DNA of 64,000 nt from Chromatiales bacterium (ex Bugula neritina AB1) (GTDB lineage: Bacteria; Pseudomonadota; Gammaproteobacteria; Granulosicoccales; Granulosicoccaceae), in NCBI GenBank assembly GCA_001730015.1, contig MDLA01000126.1, positions 62,001 to 126,000 of the forward strand, given 5' to 3'. How positions within the stretch are numbered: position 1 is the stretch's first letter; each line of letters starts with the position of its first letter. The notes beneath the pieces are model-generated. The model did no database searches and had not been told where the DNA came from. It saw nothing but the letters and a program-made list of their open reading frames with translations. Positions 59,019 to 64,000 of this stretch are shown piece after piece. Made by a program: the position numbers and the translations under genes.

Positions 59019-59752
59019 TAAGCAACAAAAACCGGGCGCTGGCTGATCACCAGTCGTATGACTATCAGGATCAGGACAACGTGGTTGCCGAGTATCTTCT
59101 GCAAAGCCCTGACTTTTTCTCTCGTAATCCCGATTTGCTGACCCGGATCGAGGTTCCGCATCGCGAACGTGGAGCGGTTTCTCTGGTTGAGCGAAAACTG
59201 ACAATGCATCGGGAGCAGTGCAACGATTTACGTGAAAGGCTGGACGAAATCGTAGACGTAGCGCATCAGAATGATCATCTGGCTGAGTTGCTACATGAAT
59301 ACTCGATCGGTTTGATTTCAGCAGCATCTCTTGCTGAAGTGTTCGAATTCACTGAAAAAACACTGACAAGCAAACTTGGCTGTGAAGACGTACGTGCCGT
59401 TGTTCTGCGTAACAATATTGTTGAAACCTGTATGGAGCAGGCACCGGGATTTGTCAGTCTGCAAGATGTCCGGTTTGCCCGGTCGGTGCGGGATCTGCAC
59501 ACTCGTCGACCCGTTTACTGTGGTCATGCTTCCCCAGAGCGCATCAGGCTATTTTTTGCAAACACCGATCTAACGGTACTTTCCGTTGCCATTATCCAAT
59601 TGTCTCAAAAAACAGGTACGCAAACGGTTGAAATGGGTTATCTCGCACTGGCAAGCGAAAGCAAGTCCAGATTTGCCCCTCATATGGGTACGGAATTTCT
59701 GGCGCGGTTTGGCTCGCTACTGAGCGCACGCATTGCTGTTTTCTACGATTGA
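59015..59752 (+). CDS. DUF484 protein (YigA)
   Basis: 245 residues of the DUF484 family found between dapF and xerC across gammaproteobacteria. It has NVVAEYLLQSPDFFSRNPDLLTRIEVPHRERGAVSLVERKLTMHREQ at the start, a helical linker, and a GAF-like C-terminal half ending TEFLARFGSLLSARIAVF. No enzymatic motif is visible. The conserved neighbourhood suggests a role with XerC or cell-wall synthesis, but the function is unknown. Confidence 0.92.
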   Translation: MISNKNRALADHQSYDYQDQDNVVAEYLLQSPDFFSRNPDLLTRIEVPHRERGAVSLVERKLTMHREQCNDLRERLDEIVDVAHQNDHLAELLHEYSIGLISAASLAEVFEFTEKTLTSKLGCEDVRAVVLRNNIVETCMEQAPGFVSLQDVRFARSVRDLHTRRPVYCGHASPERIRLFFANTDLTVLSVAIIQLSQKTGTQTVEMGYLALASESKSRFAPHMGTEFLARFGSLLSARIAVFYD

Positions 59753-59806
59753 TCGCACTCAGGCTAATGGTTTGACAGTCGCGTATTAAATCCGGCTGCC
59801 TATAGT

Positions 59807-60775
59807 GTGAGCGATAAAAAAACCACTGATCAATCCGGTATAACCACGCAAGACCGTTTGCAATTCGGTCATGCGCTCGATGAATTTTCAGATTATCTCA
59901 GCATTCAAAAACGGTATTCACCGCATACCGTCAAAAGCTACTGTCGAGATCTGGGCGAAGTAGCGGCGGCTCTGCAAAAACATGGCATCGCAGACTGGTC
60001 CGGCGCCAACCCTTTCAATATGCGCACTGTTATAGCAAGCCAGCATGCAGAAGGGTTGTCCGGCCGAAGTCTGGCTCGACGTTTGTCGGCGGTACGCTCG
60101 CTGTTTAAATTTCTAATAAAACAGAAACTGGTAGCTGTTAACCCGGTAGCGGATGTGCCAGCGCCGAAAGATGAACATGGCCTGCCCGAGACACTGCAAA
60201 TTGAAGATATACAGCGACTATTTACCTTAAAAAGTGATGAAGTGCTTCTGGTCCGTGATACCGCTTTGTTTGAGCTTATCTATTCCTCAGGGCTGCGTCT
60301 TGCCGAGGTAGTGGCACTTGATAATGACAGTATCGATGAAATTCACGGACAGGTCAGGGTCACGGGTAAGGGCTCAAAAACACGCGTTTTGCCAGTCGGC
60401 CGGCAGGCGCTAGCTGCGCTGAGTGAGTGGAAAAAACGACGCCTGGAAATGCTACGGGGTAATACCCTGGAACCCGCTCTTTTTGTCAGCCGTCGTGGTA
60501 CCCGGCTTTCAGCGCGTAGTGTGCAGCAACGACTCAAGTCGCTTGCTCAGAAAACTGGCATTGCGCAAAACGTCTACCCGCATCTGTTGCGTCACTCGTT
60601 TGCGAGTCATTTACTGGAATCGAGCGGTGATCTGCGAGCGGTTCAGGAGTTGCTGGGTCATGCGGATATCAGTACCACGCAGGTATATACCCATTTGGAT
60701 TTTCAGCATCTGGCAAGAGTGTATGAGCGTGCTCACCCGCGAGCAACGAAAAAGCCTCTGGCAGCAGATGAGTAG
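59807..60775 (+). CDS. xerC: Site-specific tyrosine recombinase XerC
   Basis: 322 residues, GTG start. The N-terminal SAM-like domain has FSDYLSIQKRYSPHTVKSYCRDL and RSLARRLSAVRSLFKFL. The catalytic domain shows the first arginine in YSSGLRLAEVVAL, the lysine in GKGSKTRVLPVG, HLLRHSFASHLLESSGDLRAVQELLGHADISTTQ with the His-x-x-Arg and second histidine, and the nucleophilic tyrosine in VYTHLDF. With XerD it resolves chromosome dimers at dif. Slightly longer than the usual 298-305 residues, mainly at the N-terminus. A MITE-like element starts 35 bases after its stop. Confidence 0.96.
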   Translation: MSDKKTTDQSGITTQDRLQFGHALDEFSDYLSIQKRYSPHTVKSYCRDLGEVAAALQKHGIADWSGANPFNMRTVIASQHAEGLSGRSLARRLSAVRSLFKFLIKQKLVAVNPVADVPAPKDEHGLPETLQIEDIQRLFTLKSDEVLLVRDTALFELIYSSGLRLAEVVALDNDSIDEIHGQVRVTGKGSKTRVLPVGRQALAALSEWKKRRLEMLRGNTLEPALFVSRRGTRLSARSVQQRLKSLAQKTGIAQNVYPHLLRHSFASHLLESSGDLRAVQELLGHADISTTQVYTHLDFQHLARVYERAHPRATKKPLAADE

Positions 60776-60810
60776 TTCTTCGCTTTTTTTGTGGCTGAAA
60801 ACAGTTTAGT

Positions 60811-60989
60811 TAGTGCCCGTCCATAAACCGGGGCATAGTGAGGTTCACTCAGGTCGAGGGTCACTCAGGTGCGTGAGATTTCATCTACCGCATGTGGGCG
60901 TTTAGTCATTCTAAATAACTACATAAGGTCGGTGAAAGATCGCGTGTCCTGAGGGATCCGCAGTAAGGCTTGTTTATGGATGGGCACTA
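60811..60989. mobile_element. MITE-like element with 18-bp inverted repeats
   Basis: TAGTGCCCGTCCATAAAC (60811-60828) is matched by the reverse complement TAGTGCCCATCCATAAAC at the other end (60972-60989), 17 of 18 positions. The 179-bp interior has no coding frame. Both ends read TA followed by GTGCCC, so the likely structure is a 16-bp inverted repeat flanked by a duplicated TA target, as made by IS630/Tc1-type transposases. It sits in the short space between convergent xerC and the PilZ-like gene. No full-length relative is in the window. Confidence 0.65.
60845..60870 (+). repeat. Direct repeat TCACTCAGGT inside the MITE-like element
   Basis: TCACTCAGGT occurs at 60845-60854 and again at 60861-60870, sixteen bases apart start to start. 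It may be a subterminal binding site or simple duplication. Confidence 0.55.
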
Positions 60990-61000
60990 GATCATCAGGT

Positions 61001-62776
61001 TCAGGAGTTTTTTACCTGAAGTAGTTTATGTGATGCGCGCTCCACAGTGATTTCCTGCAGCGCGAAGCATTGCACCGTAGAGCTGTAATTAATTTTCCGG
61101 ATTAATTTGACCGTGGAGAGCTTGTGGTTGTCCTGAAGGCTCAACGTTTCGCCAATCTTGCACGTTTGCCCGGCGACCATTAATAATTTCTGATTCTGGC
61201 TATTCTGGCAGCCATGAAGGATAAGTCCCTCGGCACGCGGACCGTCGAGTTGATGAATGCTATTGTTTTTTGTCTCTGCCGGCTGATGCATAATTTTCTG
61301 CAGCCGGACAGCTTCGGCGTTATTGGCAATAATCTCGATTCCGCAAGTGAGGTTGTCGTTTTGCAGCTGCATCCAGCGAATTACACCAGTCAGCCAGCGC
61401 ACCTGCCCACTGCGCCGATGTTGCATGCAGTACGCCAGCAGGTCGCCAACAGCTACCTTGACGTTGCCTTGTCCGCTCCATCTCAGGCCCATGCCGTGAT
61501 TACTCTGGTTCAGTAGTGTCCATTCAGAGCCGAAATTGCTAGTCGGGTTGAATGCAAACCAGTCGATTTCATCTATACATTCATCACTTACATCAGGACT
61601 GTTGGCAGCGGGTAACGGAGGGCTGCCGGATTTATTGCCTGTGAGACAGACACTGGCAAAAACTTCTTTGAAGCCGGTTTCGGCATTAATTGATCTATGG
61701 CGAATTGATCGGGCCGTGTGTCTTGCAGCTGCGTCTTTCCAAAGCAGTGTCTGTCGCTCACGGTTCAGCATTCGGTTGCCACTGTCAGGCGTCAGCGGAT
61801 TGGACAACAGATCGAGATCCCGCAATGGTTCAGTAGAAAAATAGCGGAGGTCGCCGGATTCAGTATGTAAGCTGAAGCGGTGGCAGGCAGGGGGATTCGC
61901 ACTGTTCAGCGCAACACTATAAATGCTGCCAGTGGAACAGTCTGGCTTTGTCTGCGATATTTCATAGCGCGGACTGTGCTCTGCGAGTGTCTTGTATAGT
62001 TGCTCGATTTGCGTAGTCGTCAACTGGTTGGTATTGCAGACCGAAAAGGCGCAGAGCTGAGAGTGAAGTTGTCTTATCGAACGGGCAGTGGAAATGGAAC
62101 TTTTTTGCAAGGTGCTTTGTTGTATGTCTGCGGTTATTGATCCATCGGCTATTTTTGCGTCGAGGATCTGATCGCGTTCTGCCAGAATATACAGCGTATT
62201 CAGATCACGCCATGACCGGTTCGGCCAGTTCTGATAGATCTGTGCACTGCGCAACAAACTCTGGCCAATGTATTTCATCGCCTGATAGATAACCGGCAGC
62301 CGTTGCTTGCGTGTCAGTTGACCGCGGCGCTGCAGGACATCCAGCAAGATGATCTTGTAACTATACGACAGCTCCTGCAGCAGTTGTATTGACTGGTTGA
62401 ATGCCTGTTGTTCCTCGGCACGTAAGGGGAGGTCTAATCCCAGATAGCGTGAGTTAAGGTAAGGCATTGCGGTGTGAGCCCGCTCTGCAAACAATTGCAC
62501 AATCTTAAGTCGTTGCTGCGGTGAATTTTCCAGTCGATTACTGTGCTGCAACGCACGGGTCAGGTTATGAACACCGGCGATACCTGATGGTGCAGGCTGC
62601 GCATCGAGCCATTGGGCAACGGCCTCCACAGCGGTGGGAAAGCTTTGATCGGTTGGTGCCTGTTGGCCGGGTACCAGTAAAGCGATTGGTGGAGCGCTGG
62701 GCGCCGCGCTATTGCCTGTAGTGCGGGCGCGTATTCTGCCAATTGTGTCTTGAACTTTACCCATTGATTCCCACAT
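61001..62776 (-). CDS. Large cytosolic protein with PilZ-like C-terminal domain
   Basis: 591 residues, no signal or membrane helix. The N-terminal 200 residues are helical, with LLQELSYSYKIILLD, AMKYIGQSLLRSAQIYQNWPNRSWRDLNTLYILAE. The middle is variable. The C-terminal 150 residues (WTLLNQSNHGMGLRWSGQGNVKVAVGDLLAYCM, VRWLTGVIRWMQLQNDNLTCGIEIIA) read like a PilZ beta barrel, with NQSNHG fitting the [D/N]xSxxG cyclic-di-GMP motif. An RxxxR motif at the expected close spacing is not seen (the nearest, RHTAR, is far upstream), so nucleotide binding is uncertain. It is oriented against xerC and hslV. Confidence 0.6.
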   Translation of the reverse strand: MWESMGKVQDTIGRIRARTTGNSAAPSAPPIALLVPGQQAPTDQSFPTAVEAVAQWLDAQPAPSGIAGVHNLTRALQHSNRLENSPQQRLKIVQLFAERAHTAMPYLNSRYLGLDLPLRAEEQQAFNQSIQLLQELSYSYKIILLDVLQRRGQLTRKQRLPVIYQAMKYIGQSLLRSAQIYQNWPNRSWRDLNTLYILAERDQILDAKIADGSITADIQQSTLQKSSISTARSIRQLHSQLCAFSVCNTNQLTTTQIEQLYKTLAEHSPRYEISQTKPDCSTGSIYSVALNSANPPACHRFSLHTESGDLRYFSTEPLRDLDLLSNPLTPDSGNRMLNRERQTLLWKDAAARHTARSIRHRSINAETGFKEVFASVCLTGNKSGSPPLPAANSPDVSDECIDEIDWFAFNPTSNFGSEWTLLNQSNHGMGLRWSGQGNVKVAVGDLLAYCMQHRRSGQVRWLTGVIRWMQLQNDNLTCGIEIIANNAEAVRLQKIMHQPAETKNNSIHQLDGPRAEGLILHGCQNSQNQKLLMVAGQTCKIGETLSLQDNHKLSTVKLIRKINYSSTVQCFALQEITVERASHKLLQVKNS

Positions 62777-63030
62777 ATAATTTTAGTGTTGCCCGGCAGG
62801 TGTGGGTCTGCATGAGGCATAGAGGTAGTACGAAACAGTAACCGAAAAATCAGCGCTGAATTTTTATTGTTGATTGCCACCCGGTTACTGTCATATGCAG
62901 ATCAAACACATGAGTATTCGATCCCGTGTCGCCGATTGTGCTACTTACCGGCATCAATAAATAACCATTTTCAGGCGTCAGCCACTATAGTGTAGTGCAA
63001 TATTGCACCTTTAAAACGACGGAGAGAAGT

Positions 63031-63579
63031 TTGCAACAATACCGCGGTACCACCATCGTTTCCGTACGTCGGGGCGAGGAAGTTGTGATTGGCGGGGATG
63101 GTCAGGTTACGCTGGGTAATGCCATCATGAAGGGAAACGCTCGCAAGGTACGGCGGCTTTATAAAGATCGTGTGCTGGCCGGATTTGCCGGTGGTACTGC
63201 TGACGCCTTTACATTGTTTGAGCGTTTTGAAGGCAAGTTGGAGGAGTATGGTGGTAATCTGACCAGAGCCGCTGTGGAAATGGCCAAGGATTGGCGTACT
63301 GACCGTATGTTGCGCAGACTCGAAGCCTTGCTGGCAGTTGCAGACAGCAAATATTCGCTGGTTATCTCCGGTAATGGTGATGTCATCGAACCCGAACACG
63401 GTCTGATAGCGATTGGTTCCGGTGGAGACTTTGCCAAGGCCTCGGCGCGTGCATTGCTCGAACATACCGAACTCAGTGCAACTGAAATTGTAAAAAACAG
63501 TTTGAATATTGCAGCAGATATTTGTATTTACACCAATGGCAATCTGACCATTGAAACTCTCAGCAGCGATAGCCCGTAA
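63031..63579 (+). CDS. hslV: ATP-dependent protease subunit HslV
   Basis: 182 residues from the TTG at 63031, with GGAGAGAAG just upstream. An earlier in-frame start at 62995 would add 12 residues that HslV lacks. The mature protein should begin at the catalytic threonine in [10 protein letters not shown] after removal of a short propeptide. [58 protein letters not shown] and ICIYTNGN are canonical. It forms the double-hexamer peptidase that works with the HslU unfoldase encoded next. Confidence 0.96.
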   Translation: MQQYRGTTIVSVRRGEEVVIGGDGQVTLGNAIMKGNARKVRRLYKDRVLAGFAGGTADAFTLFERFEGKLEEYGGNLTRAAVEMAKDWRTDRMLRRLEALLAVADSKYSLVISGNGDVIEPEHGLIAIGSGGDFAKASARALLEHTELSATEIVKNSLNIAADICIYTNGNLTIETLSSDSP

Positions 63580-63665
63580 CAGAACTGCGGCACGGCTTTA
63601 TCGAAACCTCATCTGCCAGCAGTATTACTTCAGCTCACACCGAACAACAACTATCTGGATTTCAC

Positions 63666-64000
63666 ATGTCCACTATGACACCGCGCGAGATTGTGCAGGA
63701 ACTCGATAAACACATTGTTGGCCAGAGTCCAGCCAAGCGCGCCGTGGCGATAGCGTTGCGCAATCGCTGGCGACGACAACACGTGGCGGAACATCTGCGC
63801 AATGAAATAACGCCGAAAAACATCCTGATGATCGGGCCGACTGGTGTCGGCAAGACAGAAATTTCAAGGCGTCTGGCAAAGCTTGCGAATGCGCCGTTTA
63901 TAAAGATTGAAGCCACCAAGTTTACTGAGGTTGGATACGTCGGGCGAGACGTCGAATCCATTGTAAGAGACCTGGTCGATGCCGCCATTAAGCAGACACG
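63666..64000 (+). CDS. hslU: HslU ATPase, N-terminal part
   Basis: The frame starts at ATG 63666 and runs off the right edge, so only about 111 residues are visible: [38 protein letters not shown], the Walker A loop [20 protein letters not shown], and [18 protein letters not shown] with the pore loop GYVGRD. It is the AAA+ unfoldase of HslUV and lies 86 bases after hslV, as expected for the operon. Confidence 0.95.
   Translation, partial: MSTMTPREIVQELDKHIVGQSPAKRAVAIALRNRWRRQHVAEHLRNEITPKNILMIGPTGVGKTEISRRLAKLANAPFIKIEATKFTEVGYVGRDVESIVRDLVDAAIKQT

Overview
The window is the replication-origin region of a gammaproteobacterial chromosome of moderate GC content, with accessory metabolism on its left side and housekeeping operons on its right. 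The assignment rests on gene order. rpmH, rnpA, yidD, yidC, mnmE, mnmG, rsmG, parA, parB and the nine-gene atp operon run leftward. dnaA, dnaN, recF and gyrB run rightward from the same point. The groups hemC/hemD divergent from argH and lptM-lysA-dapF-DUF484-xerC are the arrangements familiar from Pseudomonas-like gammaproteobacteria. I cannot name a genus.

1-3.7 kb: the end of a class-III aminotransferase, a thiamine-diphosphate 2-oxoacid decarboxylase of the AruI type, a HAD hydrolase that overlaps it tail to tail, and a PEGA-like lipoprotein. 4.1-11.7 kb: a purine/ureide catabolic operon of allantoate amidohydrolase (AllC), carbamate kinase, ureidoglycine-glyoxylate aminotransferase (PucG) and the three subunits of oxamate carbamoyltransferase (AllG/YlbE, AllF/FdrA, AllH/YlbF). 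Read together they form a short route: allantoate to ureidoglycine, transamination to oxalurate, phosphorolysis to oxamate plus carbamoyl phosphate, then ATP. It needs neither AllD nor AllE, and I consider it the most interesting system here. 11.8-13.5 kb: a lipoprotein and an unusually short copper-amine-oxidase-like protein, probably a split enzyme. 13.6-15.5 kb: a PLP-dependent D-cysteine desulfhydrase-like enzyme and a CitE-like lyase.

15.6-26.7 kb: glmS and glmU, a possible small membrane protein, and atpCDGAHFEBI read backwards (atpI is first in transcription). 26.9-35.5 kb: parB, parA, rsmG, mnmG, mnmE, yidC, yidD, rnpA and rpmH. 35.6-42.1 kb: dnaA, the presumed oriC, dnaN, recF and gyrB. 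Perfect DnaA boxes flank dnaA, and recF contains two parS-like ParB sites.

42.2-54.9 kb: oligopeptidase A, ubiD, two cell-envelope lipoproteins (one with an OmpA domain), hemD, hemC, argH, a glutamine-dependent NAD synthetase, an M14 carboxypeptidase and a membrane protein with a VasI-like C-terminus. 55-60.8 kb: ybaK, a carboxylesterase, and the lptM-lysA-dapF-DUF484-xerC group. 60.8-64 kb: a 179-bp element with inverted repeats (a probable MITE), a long protein with a PilZ-like C-terminus, hslV, and the start of hslU, which runs off the window. I saw no tRNA or rRNA gene, CRISPR array, prophage or complete insertion sequence.
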